Source of the DNA: Malurus cyaneus samueli
Lineage: Eukaryota; Chordata; Aves; Passeriformes; Maluridae
Reading direction: 5' to 3'
Assembly (NCBI GenBank): GCA_009741485.1
Contig: CM019216.1
Span: 44,234,440 to 44,298,439 of the forward strand
DNA length: 64,000 nt
Under the pieces are notes generated by a model. The model did not search any database and was not told the origin of the DNA. It saw only the letters and a list, made by a program, of their open reading frames with translations. The first letter of the stretch is position 1, and every line of letters begins with the position of its first letter. Below, one piece after another: positions 24,321-37,400 of this stretch. The position numbers were made by a program, and so were the translations under genes.

Positions 24321-24555
24321 CTAGAAAGAAAAATTAAAAAGTTTCTGATTAGAAGTATATCAAATAATTCTACTCTACATTTCTTCTGGAGCAGTCCACA
24401 GATTATTTTTATTGTCTATTTTAGAAGTCCGAGTAGCAACTTGTAAAATGCAGAATTTCAGTCAGCTAAAGTTTTAAAGATACAAAGTTGCCTTTTGACT
24501 GTAAAATCACCCCTAGCTGAACATATTCTTTGTTGAATGGGATAGTAAATAATAT

Positions 24556-24690
24556 ATCATAGAATCATAGAATATGCTGGGTTGGAAGGGTTTGTATCAG
24601 GATCATAGAGCCCAACTCCTGTCCCTGTGCAGAAATCCACCAGGAGCCTCAAAGCGTTGTCCAAACACTTCTTGAACTCAATAGTGCAAT
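24556..24690 (-). mobile_element. CR1 3'-end fragment
   Basis: On the plus strand this reads ATCATAGAATCATAGAATA, then GCTGGGTTGGAAGGG, CCCAACTCCTGTCCCTG and GCGTTGTCCAAACACTTCTTGA. These are the reverse complement of the 3' UTR and tail of a CR1 subfamily common in birds. Only about 135 bp of the 3' end are present, as usual for 5'-truncated insertions. Confidence 0.88.
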
Positions 24691-24700
24691 AGAATCACAG

Positions 24701-24739
24701 AATAATAATGGCAACATGGAATAATAAATGGCAACCTAG
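24701..24739. repeat. Two-copy tandem repeat, ~20 bp
   Basis: AATAATAATGGCAACATGG is followed at once by AATAATAAATGGCAACCTAG. It lies right beside the CR1 fragment and may have formed at or after its insertion. Confidence 0.7.
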
Positions 24740-26717
24740 ATTTTCCAGACTTTGAGTTTCCCATTCAAGAAGCTGTTTCTTCCTCTGCTTTTCTCCTTCT
24801 CCTTCACTCTAAACTTGAGAAAAAAATTATTTTTAATGTGTTAAGGCATATTAAAAAATTAAGAGAAAGACATATGCTCCCAGACTGAAGTTCCATATCT
24901 AAATAAATAGCAGTCAGTCATCAATACTTCTAGTCTGTATGAATTTCCAGCCAAGACAAGCTACTGTAATCCACGAAGCTGTTAAGGAAACAGAGAGAAA
25001 AGTTACATGGTGATTTGTTTTTTAATCATCACTTTATGTACATCTGGAAAACAGATTGTTATGTAGCATTTTTTTTGCAGCCCTCTTTTAACCAATTGTT
25101 TCATTGTCCAGTCTCCCCCAATTTCTCACAGAACAGAGATATTGTAATTAGTTTCTATAGTTCATAAAGGATTTTCTGCAGGATGAATTATAGCCATAAA
25201 AGGAATCATTATATTTCATTGTGAACTCTTGGAGAACACAGCACAATTATTTACAGTATCTTCAATCTCCCTTTGCTCTGCAACAGGAAAGAGGTCCCAG
25301 GAGTTAGTTGACCTCTGTATGTGACCAGTAGTTCAAGTTGGAGAGTGCTGCTAGTGCTTATTGAGTCTGAAGAAAGAAAAGAAATGGTTTTACAGAGGCT
25401 ACCAGCTTCAATAAGCCAAGACAAAACCAGGTTATTTATTAAATATGTACTTGTAGGAAAGATTGTTGTTATTCTTTCAATCTAATGGGCAGATAGAGAC
25501 TGAAAAAAAGGAAGAAATACAGTTAATGTAGTGATAAGTCAACAAGAATTGAACAAAAATAGTATATGCCTCAAGAACACAGGTGAGGAGAAAATAGAGG
25601 GGAAGTAACAGAACTGTTTCAGCAAAAATTGGACTGAGGATTTGATTTTATTCTCCAAATTCTTTCACTGATTAAAAAAAAAAGCAACAAAAAACAACAA
25701 AGCACTAAAAAATGAAAAATCCAGTGATTTCAGAGTATACAATTGTGCTGTTCCAAAGTCACAGAACAGTATATTATACTAGATATCACTGTAACGATAA
25801 AGTAGCTAGAAGTTTTGAAAAATCAATCTTTCATAAAATCTTCAACAAAAGATCAGTTTTTTAAAGCATCTGTGGCATCTGAACTTTAAAACAGGTTTCA
25901 AATACATTTCATGTTCAATACCAAAAGTGGATTTCAAGATAAAGAATATACCAATTCTGCTGATAGGAATTTAGGTGCTGTGTTGCTTTTCATACTCACT
26001 CAAGTTATCAAAATCTGCTAGGAAGGGCTTAGTTTCATAAGCCTTAAAATTAGACTTTAGCTAACAGCAAAATTGGTCTAAGCATGCTGGCTTTCATTGC
26101 CTCCTGATATTGGATTGAGACATGGCAGAGCCCGATTTTTTCAAGATATATAAGAAAAGGGATTCCAGAAGTAGGACATGTCTAGCTTCCACTAAATTCC
26201 CATCTACCCCTTTCGATCACTGTATTTCTCTGAGCTCTGAGGGAACTCTTATATGAGTGACAAACAATAGAGCTGCAGGTCAAATCTGAAACAATACAGA
26301 GTAAGAAGTCCTGGATGTCACCAGAGTGTTTTCATTTTCTTTATGGTTGCTATTTGCTGCTTATGAGCATCATGGGTCCAGCTGATTTGTGCTGCACTGC
26401 AGGAAATTGTACACAAGCTTCTAATCACTCTGTGTTCCAGTGAGAAAATTAGCTCTCTGCTATTAAATTCAATTCCTTGGAAATGAAATTTGTAATATGA
26501 AGGACAACTGCAGCCATGACATAAACAGTGACCAGAGCCCCACTGCAGGTACTGTGACCTCAGTCTCATCCTCCTCTGGAGCCAAGCTGGGCCCCATAGC
26601 TCCAGTCACAATGGGGTATTGCTCCAGGGGGAGTTAACCTGCAGCTGGCAGAACCACAGTATCCACAGCCCTTCTGACTTTCAGGCTACTCTGTCCCTCT
26701 CTTCTCTTCTGCCACAG
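24740..26717. other. Non-coding stretch
   Basis: AT-rich unique sequence becoming richer in G and C from about 26500. No repeat family recognised; short frames only. Confidence 0.55.
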
Positions 26718-27090
26718 GGTTGGCAATATTTCGACTCCCAGTACAGCACCAGAGATTCTCTGCAGAGCCAGAAACTGTGGGGATGTGCTGAGTGGACAGA
26801 GCAATGCCAGCACCACCGCAGGGAAGATGGGACTAGCATGAAAGCAGAAACCTTTATGGCTTGCCCTGCAAATCTGTGCTTAGCATTATATATTCAGCAT
26901 CCAAATGCCTGGTGAATCACAGGTCACATTCATTAATTTAGGCTTCACTTCAGCTAGCTGATTAAATACATAAAACAAATGAACATTCCCCTTGATTTCA
27001 ATTAGATCATTCAATTTAAACCTAGGCAAATGCTAATCTTTTCTGAACTAAGGCCATAGCAGTTCCATAATAAAGTCTATTACTTCATTT
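26718..27090 (+). other. Candidate 3'-terminal exon
   Basis: A strong acceptor (CCCTCTCTTCTCTTCTGCCACAG region, AG at 26716-26717) opens the segment. The frame read from the first base stays open for 66 codons to a TGA ending at 26915. It is Gln-, Ser- and Cys-containing with no domain I recognise. A polyadenylation signal AATAAA lies at 27069-27074, followed by a G/T-rich stretch (27094-27110) of the kind found beyond cleavage sites. This combination fits a last exon. It could equally be an lncRNA end or a chance arrangement. No upstream partner exon is known; the exons at 2354 and elsewhere are not shown to be linked. Confidence 0.25.
27069..27074 (+). promoter_or_regulatory. Candidate polyadenylation signal AATAAA
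   Basis: AATAAA 350 bp beyond a strong splice acceptor and followed by a G/T-rich element. AATAAA is frequent in AT-rich DNA, so on its own it means little. Confidence 0.3.
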
Positions 27091-27949
27091 CAAGGGGTGA
27101 AAATGTGTAGAGAAGGCTGTTTGCTATAACGAAGGTGAAAAAAACATGTCAAACCCAGAATTCATCTCTTTTGTTTATTCTCCGTAGGCTGCAAATACAA
27201 CCTAAGCCACAAAAATGACAAAATCAAAGGCAACATTTGTAGGGTAAGATATTCATCTGTTATCTGATCTATTGTAGCTCTTCCCCTGGGAACTGAGACA
27301 AAATCACATTGGCCAAAATAAAAAACAAATAGTCACTCTGAATGTGTCATCCACCTGTGGATGAAAGTACTTGATTTGGCACTTGCCGGCATCCTCAGCT
27401 GTGGACCAGTTGCAGCTGCCAAAAAATTATGGTGGGATGCTGAATATTCTGCTATTCTGAATTTCAACAGCGCATTTCAAACTAACCAACCAAAGTTAGG
27501 AGCCTGCTGATTTCAGTGAGTTCTTGGACTCACATATCCATTTGTGAATTGAAAGTTTAACATTTGGTTCATTTGTGTGGTTGCCATGAAAATAGATTAA
27601 TCAGTGGTTTTGGAGTTCATGTTGTACTGCTGAGCACCATAGAAATGCCTGTGGGTAATTAAAAAAAAACCCAAACAACTAATTGTAATCATTCTCTTCA
27701 CATATGTTCTGAAAGCTCTTAAAAGCTCTTTCTGACCCTTTCATATTCAGTTATTTGTCTTGCAAAATCATTGGCAAAAATCATCTTGCAAACAGATTCT
27801 GTAAGAGGGTTTATTTCTCCCAAGGAAGAGTGAATTCTTGAGAACAGACAAGAAACAGAAGAATATATTTAAACCATAATTAAATCTGCTTTTTAATTGA
27901 ATGCTCCTTGCAACAAGTTAATCTCTGCATATAGGAGCAGGATTCTCAG

Positions 27950-28460
27950 AGCCATGTCCAGTGGGGTTTTGAACACCTGTAAGAGTGGAAGCTCCATAAT
28001 TTTTCTAAGCAACCTGTTTCAGTGTTTGACTGTCCTTACAATTAAAAAAAAATTATTATTTTCATTTATTTAAAGGAAATTTCATATTTATTTTTGTGCC
28101 TATTATGTCTATTCCTTTCACTGGATACCACCAAGAACAGCCTGGCTGAAAGGCAGGAGCAGCTTTTCTGTTTTCCCCAATGTGGTATTTATAAACCTCT
28201 GTCAGATGTCTGAGTCTCCAGACTCAACAGCCCCAGTTCTCACAGCCTCTCCTTGTATGAGATGCTCCAATGCCTTGGTCATAACTGTGGGTCTGTGGGT
28301 CTTTGCTGGGCTCACTCCAGTTGGTCCAAAACTCTTTCCCTGGAAGTCCAGGACTGGGCACAGCAGTCAAGGAGTGTCTCACCAGTGCATAGCAGAGAGA
28401 TTCACCTCTCCTGATACGATGCTCTTTCTAATCCAGCCCAGCATGTTGCTGACATTCCAA
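27950..28460 (-). mobile_element. CR1 LINE fragment, old
   Basis: Plus-strand blocks such as GCAACCTGTTTCAGTGTTTGAC, ACCACCAAGAACAGCCTGGCT, TATTTATAAACCTCTGTCAGATG, CAACAGCCCCAGTTCTCACAGCC, TGAGATGCTCCAATGCC and TCTCACCAGTGCATAGCAGAG follow in the order of the reverse complement of CR1 ORF2 end and 3' UTR. The tail repeats are missing and many substitutions and small indels are present, including an A/T-rich insertion near 28040-28070. The 163-codon plus-strand frame at 28182-28673 is an antisense frame over this copy and not a gene. Confidence 0.85.
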
Positions 28461-30260
28461 ATATATTTTAAAACAAGGAGTATATGGAATGGAGAAGAAA
28501 GACGCCAGATTAAAACAGATGTTGATTTGCTCTATTTGTACAAGGGAAACATCAGCCTCAGAGATGTCATCATTCTAATGTTTGGTTGCTCAGACTTCAA
28601 CACCAAACCTCAAGTTGCTTCTTATATCTTGTCTAATATTTGTTGCTCATTGCATCCACTTACAAACACTTGAAAATGTAACAAGCAGTTGCACAGAATG
28701 TGAGAAGCAAGTATTCAAAATTTCTATCTGATGAAAGTTTTGTGTCTCCATTCATAGGAAAAGGTCCAGCACATTATTCTGAGTCGCTCATAGCCTGCTT
28801 TGTTTAAGCTATTCACGCACATGTAAGCACAATTTGTTCATTGGTCTGAAACCAAGTACAAGCCAGTAACTAGACAGACCATCTCACTCATTTCCATAGT
28901 TACTGACTGACTATCTTACTTAAAACAGAAAAATTTTTAAAAGTGGTATTGAAAAGATGCTCTTCCTCCAAACCTCCATTCTTTTAACAGCTCACTAATA
29001 TTCATTGTATAATATTTTCCAACAAGTATCCTCAGAGGATGTAGCTGAATACTGAATGCCAACTTTGACATGATTCTCCAGTGGTCTGACCTTTCCAAGT
29101 AAAGGATCTTAGCTGCAGTTCATTATTCCATTGCATGAATCAAGTCCTTTAGATGAGATATGTAGACTAAGAATTCACACTTGAATATATGTATGAAATG
29201 TGCATCAGTGGGTGTAGGAAATATTTCACTTCGGTTAAATTGTAGACTTAATCATCAAAAGTATCAGTTGCACACTTCCTGTGACACTTGATGCTTCAAA
29301 TTAACACTTTTGGGATAGGAATACAAGATTATAAATATTCTTTTATTATTATTATTTTGTGTCTAGAGAATAAAAATAAAATTTACTCTGTAAATACCTT
29401 CTGAATTTAGTTCTGTGTTTCCTATAGGAGAAGATAACGGTATAGTTATATATGTTAATTCTTTTGAACCCAAATATTTATATAACCTTAGAAGATAATA
29501 AGAGGGATTTCACTAGGACTACACTAAAGGCTACATTCTTTGTTGTGTTACTTGTTCCACATCAGAAAATTTTATCTTATAATGCTTTTCAATAAATAAG
29601 TGGGGAGGGAGAGCACTCTGATAAAATTTCTTTCTAAAGGACTGCAAATGTTAACATGGAATAGGGAGCACAAAGACACCAAGACTCTTCAGTGTACAGC
29701 ATTTTCCCTTCAGACTCCAGAGCAGAGCAAAAAAAAGTCTTCTAAAGACAGTGTTAAAACTGTTGGTCTCATGTAGGTGTCTCAAATCCTGTGTGACATC
29801 TCAAATGACGCTGAATGCCTACATTAGGAGAACCAAATTTTGCATAAGACCTGAGATTCAGTAAAAGAGTAAGATGTCTAAATAAAGATGTGCATTTTTT
29901 AGGATCACATTCTAGTGTACTGAAACCACAGAACTTCTCATTTAACCAAAATTGTCTTCTGAAAGACAATTGAAGCGAGTAGGGATGTACTGAGTGAATC
30001 TGATTGATTAGACTTACATTTGTCTTCAGGGTCCAACTCCTGTTTAGGAGTGCCCCCATGAGTGGGGCACTCAGATTTCTGAAAGCAAAGTTTCAGTAGT
30101 CTGGCCACTGTCTTGATTTTCAAGTAAAAGTGATGATTTTCAACAAAATTTATCGAAGCACTTTTCTAGAACAGAGATTGTTGCAATCCTGAACAGAATA
30201 ATGAGCCCAAAGTGGAGACTAGAAGAGTTTTCCAGAACAGCAGCTTAGCTTCTAGGGAGC

Positions 30261-30302
30261 TAGCAAGTGGTTATGCCAGGTTAGCAAATGGTTATGCCAC
30301 CT
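30261..30302. repeat. Two-copy tandem repeat, 21-bp unit
   Basis: TAGCAAGTGGTTATGCCAGGT is followed at once by TAGCAAATGGTTATGCCACCT, with three differences between the copies. Confidence 0.85.
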
Positions 30303-30480
30303 GGAGAGCTTCTCAAGTTTGATACACAAAGGAATAAAAAACTCAAAAATAAAATGCGGCTATTGGCATAGAATAGGGATGTTAACCTCAATTCCTCTTT
30401 TCCACTAGTAATATTTATTTCATTACATGCATTTGGGAAAGAAAAGAATGTAAACATTCCTGTCCTGTTTCTGTTTATTC

Positions 30481-30530
30481 AGGATTAGATTTTATTAGTT
30501 TAGGATTAGGATTAGACTTTTATTAGACTA
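30481..30530. repeat. Two-copy repeat around AGGATTAGA
   Basis: AGGATTAGATTTTATTAG at 30481 recurs as AGGATTAGACTTTTATTAG about 27 bp later with an AGGATT between. This is a local slippage-type duplication. Confidence 0.7.
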
Positions 30531-31257
30531 AATGACTAGTTCCCTAGCTAATTAAAATTATTTGTACACTCAGTACAGGAGGATTTTTCTCAATACCCTT
30601 CAATTTCCTGAGCTATTTGTCTGGGTCATAGTATAATGAAAAAACTTAACTGAAAAATTCTTAATCTGAGATAAAACTATAGAAAGAAGTGAAAAAAAAA
30701 CCACTTTACATTTCAAGATGGAAACAAAGAAGTAGAGCATGCTTAATCATTTCCTCCAAGTTTACAGCTCCCAACTCCAGACTTTGGAACTTATTGCAGG
30801 TTAAGTATTTTAAATCTATTAGTTGAAGAGCAATAAATAAACACACGAGATTTATGAGAAGTTGGCTGTTTATGGTTACATAGTTCTGAATTTTCATCTT
30901 CCAGCTCTTTGATTATTTGAAAATTGTCTTGAAATGAGCATCTAAGATGAATTATGGTGTTTCCAAAGGCAGGATTGCCACAGGATTGAAATAAATCAGA
31001 TTCAGCATCACCAAACTGATTTGTTACTGAAAAGCAGCTGTATTTTAGCTGATTCCTGCCATTCTTATTTAAAAAGTTCTGTAGTTTAAAACACCCAGAA
31101 ACTGAATGGATGTTTACTAAAGTTTACTTTAAAGAACAGCTAACAAAAACAAAAATTAACAGAGTACATTATCATAATAGAAAAGTCAATATTCTGTAGC
31201 AGAAAGAATATAAAATCATACTATGGTTGGGCTCTTTAACCAAAAGCAATAGACTCT

Positions 31258-31302
31258 GTTTTTTGTTTTGTTTTTTTTTGTTTGTTTGTTTGGTTTTTTT
31301 TG
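31258..31302. repeat. T/G simple tract
   Basis: Runs of T broken by single G, including three TTTG units. Low-complexity sequence. Confidence 0.8.
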
Positions 31303-31500
31303 TCTCGTCACTGGGCAAAGGATTTCAAGCAAAGGTCAGACAGGTGTATATTTGACAAAAGGCAAGATTTCTAGACATCACTGATTGTTTAGATCATATC
31401 TAGTGTCTAGCTAGCTTAAAGGAGTTTATTTGCAGCTATTTCCTACAAATCTTTAGTCCTGGATTTCCTTTATTTTTCTCTATATTGTCACACACCTCAG

Positions 31501-31545
31501 GATTTCATGATATTCTGCCTGGCCAAGTCAGGCAGGGAGAAACAG
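31501..31545 (+). other. Candidate microexon, 45 bp
   Basis: A long pyrimidine-rich acceptor (CCTTTATTTTTCTC followed by CACACACCTCAG, AG at 31499-31500) precedes 45 bp. They end in ACAG|GTGAGT, a perfect donor. The length is a multiple of three. Two frames are open, including the one in phase with the first base (15 codons). The segment also contains a small inverted repeat, GCCTG...CAGGC (31517-31533). No protein match can be named; chance remains possible. Confidence 0.22.
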
Positions 31546-34377
31546 GTGAGTGTAAATGTACTGTGAGGGTGTGTGCCTCTAGATTGTTTTTTATTTTCTC
31601 TTCTTGTGCATATATGTTGTAACCAAATGCAACATAGAGTTGGAGTTACAATAAATATTCATATTAGAATAATAATTAAGCATTGTTGTTTGCATGTGGA
31701 CAAATGAAGAAGACAAGCTGCCACTGTCTGAAGAGGATATAATTCTAAGGGACCGTGTGAAGACCACAATTAAAGACAGCTTTTGAAGGATTGATCTGAA
31801 ATACTTAAATGACATATGCAATTTCTCTTAATCATCTCCCAGCCTTGAATTTGCAATGGAGATTGGACAAGTCAGAGCCATGGAAGAACACTCCTTACTT
31901 TGTTTCCTACACACTCATTAGTCAGCCTCTTCTGACCTGTCAATGGTATATACAGTTAGAGGAGAAAAGATAATCAAAGTTATGATCTCAATGCCATAAA
32001 ATAGTAAGAGAAGTCATGAAAGTCATAAATAAGAGAATTTTCTTTGAACCTTCCTTACAACCCTGTTCTTTTTTTCACTCATATCACCCAATTTTTAGCA
32101 CTTCAGAGGTTAGGAGTCAGTTTTCCTACTTTTAAGGAAAAAAAGAAACAAACAGTATTTTTTTAGAAATGTGCAGATTTAAAACATTGAGCAAACATTA
32201 CAGCATTACAACATGGTAATGGAAAATGAGATCCAATATTCATCTGAATTATAAACATTCCATTTTCTATTTTGCTGGATGCAAGAAGTGAGTAGAAATG
32301 TCAATAAATGGATATTACCCAGGTTTCAAATTTATAAGGATTGAATGTATGATATTTTTAAAGGAAAACATTGATTTGGGAAGGCTGAAATTATATCTCT
32401 TCCAATCAACGTGTTAAATACATTAAAAATTATGCAAGGCAAAAGAATCAATTAAAAGGTAGGGGTATTTTTTTGCTTTTTCATATCGATCAAAGACTGA
32501 ATATGAATAATTTTTGATTTGGTTTGATTTGGTTTGGTTTAGTTTTTTAACCCAAACAGGTCAGGAAGTTTGCAATATTCTTCAAATTCCCTGTAAATTT
32601 GTTCAGGGAATTCTTTACTGTGATAAGGGAGGTTGAAGAAGGAACTTTTCATATGTTTATTGGTTCTATGTCTTGCCAGGTTTTGAAGGTAGCTAATTTT
32701 TTTTTTCCTTAAGCTGACAAGTCTAAATAACCTTTGTGATATTTCTTTGGGGAGTGCAAGGGAATAATATTTTCTCCTTTAAATTTCATACTGGAAATGC
32801 ATAACTTAGAGTGTATGTTGACTTTAGATTCATTCTTTGTGAAGTCTGAGGGAAACTAATTTATTTCATTTTTTCCCCTGCTCTTACCTACAAGTCCTCC
32901 TGTTTTCCAATTAACTCCGTTCTCACAGCTTCTTTGAAATCATACCTATGATTGGTTTTCCCTTAGGAGTAATGGCAGCTGCTTTCTGGTGAATGTTAAA
33001 TAGTGCAATTACATTCTCAAATACCATAAATGTCTACTTAATTCCCTAAATTGTCAATACTGTTTGTAAAGGATAAGTGAAAAGAAAAATATTTGCCCAC
33101 ATGGTTTATTTAGAATGCAAGCTGCTACTGTTGGCTGTCTGCATGTGTGGGCAGTGGCTGGCACAATATTCTCATAAAATGTTATGCAGTACTGGTGCTA
33201 TGAACTTCTTAATTTTAAAAATCTAAAACTTTTTCGAGTGCACAAGGGATTGTGAGTGATAACCTTCAAGTCTTAATTTTTGAAAATTGCAATTTGATGC
33301 ATAGGAAGAGACAGAATTCTTTGACACCCTTTTACTACTAAAAGCTTATATTTCAAAAAGAAGTATGTTTCTGTTGTAATTATCAATACTATTTATTTTT
33401 TTCATCAAAATATTTATTCTATAATTCCATCTAGATCTGTTTAATGTGGATGTTTATATTATGATTGAAATGTTCTATTTCTACTGATTCCATCAAGTGT
33501 AATATGATTTTATTTTTTCCAAGTTCATGACAGGATTGTGTTATACTACCTAAGAGCCCTGAAAGATGTTTCAAAAGTTCTTTCAAAAGTTACAGAAAAT
33601 TTGCTTTATCCTGAAATGTTTCAAATAGAATAGATTCCAAATATTTGAGTTGATTTTTCCATAGGAATAGCAAATTATATGTAAAGGCAACAGGCATTAA
33701 AAAAATATAATTAAAATCAAATGCACTGTCCTTACACTGAAAGAAGTCACATAGTAACAATGGGTAGAGAAACTTGAGAGAGACATTCTGAAACTTTGGA
33801 ATATATGTCAACCTAACATTTGAGAAAAAATTCCCCTATTTTAAAAGAAGTTTTAAATTTGGCTTTTAGCAAGAATAACTTCTTAGACACAAGAAGAACT
33901 CAAATTAAGTACTTCAACTCTGATGATTCCATAAAGGTCAAATGGCTAATATTAAATATATTACAAAGTGATCCATGTCAAAAGTAATTTCTGAGAAGCT
34001 TGGGTAAGAACAAAAAAGTCCATTGCAAAATCACTGGCTGTAAAGAAAGTGGGAATAGCACTGTTAAATCATTGAAGGCCTCAGCTCTTGCATCTGATTA
34101 GAATAATGTGAAAATTAACAGTTAAGCCATTTCTAATGCATTAGAAAATATTTACAAGTTAAGAAATGCAGGCAAAGGTATTTCCTAAAATAAAGAAATA
34201 GTGGATTAATATGGATGAAGTATATCTTTATTTATTCATCTCATCTATAATGTAAAATCCATTCTGAGCAGAAATTTCATTCTGTTTTTCCATCAACACT
34301 CAGCCTACAGGCTTTTTCTGCAATGAAAATATGTGTTGTCTTTTTTCATAATGAACTTTCTTTTTGTGCCAGGGTCT

Positions 34378-34381
<4 letters not shown>
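31546..34381. other. Non-coding stretch
   Basis: AT-rich unique sequence with a short GGTTT/GATTT simple tract at about 32513-32545. No gene or interspersed repeat recognised. Confidence 0.6.
32513..32545. repeat. Degenerate (GATTT/GGTTT)n tract
   Basis: About seven T-rich pentamers alternating GATTT and GGTTT. Confidence 0.75.

Positions 34382-34416
<35 letters not shown>
34382..34416. repeat. Poly(T) tract, 35 bp
   Basis: Uninterrupted run of 35 T. If it were the reverse complement of a poly(A) tail, an inserted body should lie to its right on the minus strand. I see no recognisable one and no target-site duplication. Confidence 0.95.
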
Positions 34417-34421
<5 letters not shown>

Positions 34422-37400
34422 GAACTTATCTCAGTTCAATTTAGTAAGATTTAACCTTATTTAAAAAAAAATGTAAATCAGAATTGTAAGAGAAAAAAAT
34501 TATAATACAGATATTCAGGGAAAACCAATCCAAAGTTAGAACAGTAAGCAAAATCATGGAGGAACTGGGATTTTACCTTTCTATTTCTCTTGGAGAGTAT
34601 ACTGTTACAGTACAAGGTTGCCCACGTGAAATTATGCTTTCCAAAATGTGATCACTTTTTTCATGCAAGAAGTTATTGTTATTTGATATTAAACACACAT
34701 CAAAGAACTGGAAAGAAAAGGATATTAGTACAGTGCATTTCTGGTGGTTTTAATGTGCAAATGTTCTTAAAGCTTTGTTAGTTGTGCATAAAAGCAGAGA
34801 TTAGTATGTCTTAAAATTAGTTTATGTTTTGTTAATAATTTAACTCAAAAATTGTATGCTATGTACACTAAAAGATTAAAGAATTTTAAAAAATAGATTG
34901 AAAAAAGCTATCTTCCTTCATTAAAATGCTTTTTAAAAATGCGTACTCATTTTGTAATGTTATTACCAGTGCCACATTCTGTGAACATTTCACATTTGAT
35001 TTGCATTTTACAACTGATTCTTTGCAAAGCATCTGAGTGGTTCTACATGAAAGATTTGTGTCTTATACCTGTGGGACAAGAAACAGTTGTATTACAGCAG
35101 CATTCACACAGTAGCTTTGGAAAGAATTGGGAAAGAACAATTTGTATGATACAGGATTCTGTAATTTTAAAGAAGTAGTAAATAATAGATGGATTGATGA
35201 CCTTGTTACCTCTACCTGCACAGCAGATGAAGTTGGTTATAATCTCTTTCTTGAGTTATTTTTTGGGTGGTGATGTTTTCTGTTTTTCTTTTGTTACTTG
35301 GAAGTGTTGCTTTGGCTCATACCAGATGAGTTTAATATTATTTCAGTCAGATAAGTACTGTCATTATTGTAATTTCCAAGATTTTCTGGAAATTATTTAC
35401 CAACTTGCAACACAATCCATGATACATGAAGCCACAAAGATAATAAAACCAAGGGTTTCTTAAGTACTGATTTGACAGAATGGGGAAAATGGGTTAGTTA
35501 ATCTCTCAATTAAAATCAACTTTATCCTCAGAGTTGATGACACAAGGTACAATGTGATTGAATGAATGAAATGTCTGGATTTTTTATGGATTTTATTTTT
35601 CAAAAGATGAATAAGCAACTGTACACTCAAGAAAGTATTTTACTGAACTAATTTATGACTTTACAAAGCTAATTAAGGATGGAATGATACAATGATCCAA
35701 TCAAGGGCATGATTAAGAGTGATTCAATAAATCAATATGTGAAATTATCAAATCATCAAATGAATATAGCAAGTAATCAATTAAAATTACAAGGTTAGCA
35801 TGAAGAACCTGAGAAAAATCACATTTAGTCCAGGATATCAACTGAGTTTTTCAGGTAATCAGAGCATTGACCCAGTTTCTGAAGTTCCTAGACTTTTACC
35901 AGGAAACTTATCTATCTTGGTTTCACTCAGAAAAGTAATTTTTTTGAGTCTTGGCAATTCCATTTAGTAAGATTAGTATGTGGTTAATGCTTTGTTTTTA
36001 TTTCTTCCTTTTGTAAAACAGCATTGTAATACAGATATACACATAGATTCAAATAATTTTCAACATGAGATTTTCTATATATTTGGGTTTTTTTTGTAAC
36101 CAGAATGAAGAAATAAGAAAAGACCAGAGGGAAGATGGGTGATATTCATACCTAGAAACACTTTTTGTAGCAATGGTTACTCCTACCATTTACCTTAGAA
36201 ATACAAATGTGCTAGTGGAACAGTATGGGTGAAAGATATATCAAACATCCTCACTAAATTCACGACAGCTGATTCTTAGGAATGTTTTTTTTTCCATGGC
36301 ATAGAGAAGTGCATTAAGTTTATAAGAGAAAAAACTCCTTTGCTTAACAACAGAAGACTAAAGGGGCAGAAGGAAGTTATATCCTTCTTGGCTTTGTGGA
36401 GATGATCTTTCTCCAGAAACTAAACAGAATCTATCTCCAGATGTTTGTGATAATCTAGTCCATATAATATAAAATAAATTTTCCTTCTGGATTGCTCTAA
36501 TCTTTATCTTACCACTTTCCTTTTGCTTTAGAAACCTTAATTCACTGAGATCCATTTAAATGAATCTGAGCATTGATCTCATCCTTTCACAGAAGCAGTC
36601 TCTTAAGACTTACATAATAGTTCAAAGTATTGTCATTAACTTGAAATCTGCTCATATTCTTATTCCCAGATATTCATCTTGAGCAGAAGAATATGGGTCC
36701 ATAGGTATATCAAAAGTCTAGCTGAACCAGAAGAGATGAGACCCACAATGAAAGCAAAATATGTTATCTTATGAAAAGAGGGACATAGTCAACATAATGC
36801 CAAAAAACATTCTTTTTTTAGTGCTTACCTCAGCATTAATTTCATATGTTGAAATTGCTGGGATATTTACATGAGAAGAACTAGACACACGTATAATTTC
36901 AGAACTCATCCTAATAATTTCAAAGCATATTAAAGATTACGTTTTCTGATGAGTAATTAAATTACCAAAGCTTTTCTTGCCAAGTAATATTTGGAATTGC
37001 ATGTTAAGACAATTGTGCATTTCACCAAAGTGCCAATGGTCTAATCTTTAGCTATGACCAGCATCAAATGCTTAATGAAAGGTTCAAGCCACATTGATGT
37101 ACATACAGGTGTTTTTGTGTCAAACAGAAAGTATCTTTAGGCCACTCCTTTCTGAAGGTAAATCTAATCATCAATGGTTGCCTATAGTGAAGAATTTCAC
37201 AGTTTAACTAAATGTGTGAAGATGTGTCCATGTTGTTTGGGGGATTTGAACCTGATACCTGCCACATAAGTATTGCCCTAGTTCTCGTTTACTTCCTCAG
37301 TAGATTTTCTCATTTGATGAGTCTTTATTGTGTTCTCCACCATCTTTACCAGACTGAGGATCTTCAATCTGTTCCATCTTCATTTGTGCAAAGGTTCTTC

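Larger units (their letters stand above)
28461..31500. other. Non-coding stretch
   Basis: AT-rich unique sequence. Two small tandem duplications (30261-30302 and 30481-30530) and a T/G-rich simple tract (31258-31302) are the only structures seen. Open frames up to 96 codons show no family features. Confidence 0.6.

Noticed and set aside
28182..28673. 163-codon plus-strand frame
   Set aside because: It lies largely antisense over a decayed minus-strand CR1, so it is a shadow of the repeat.
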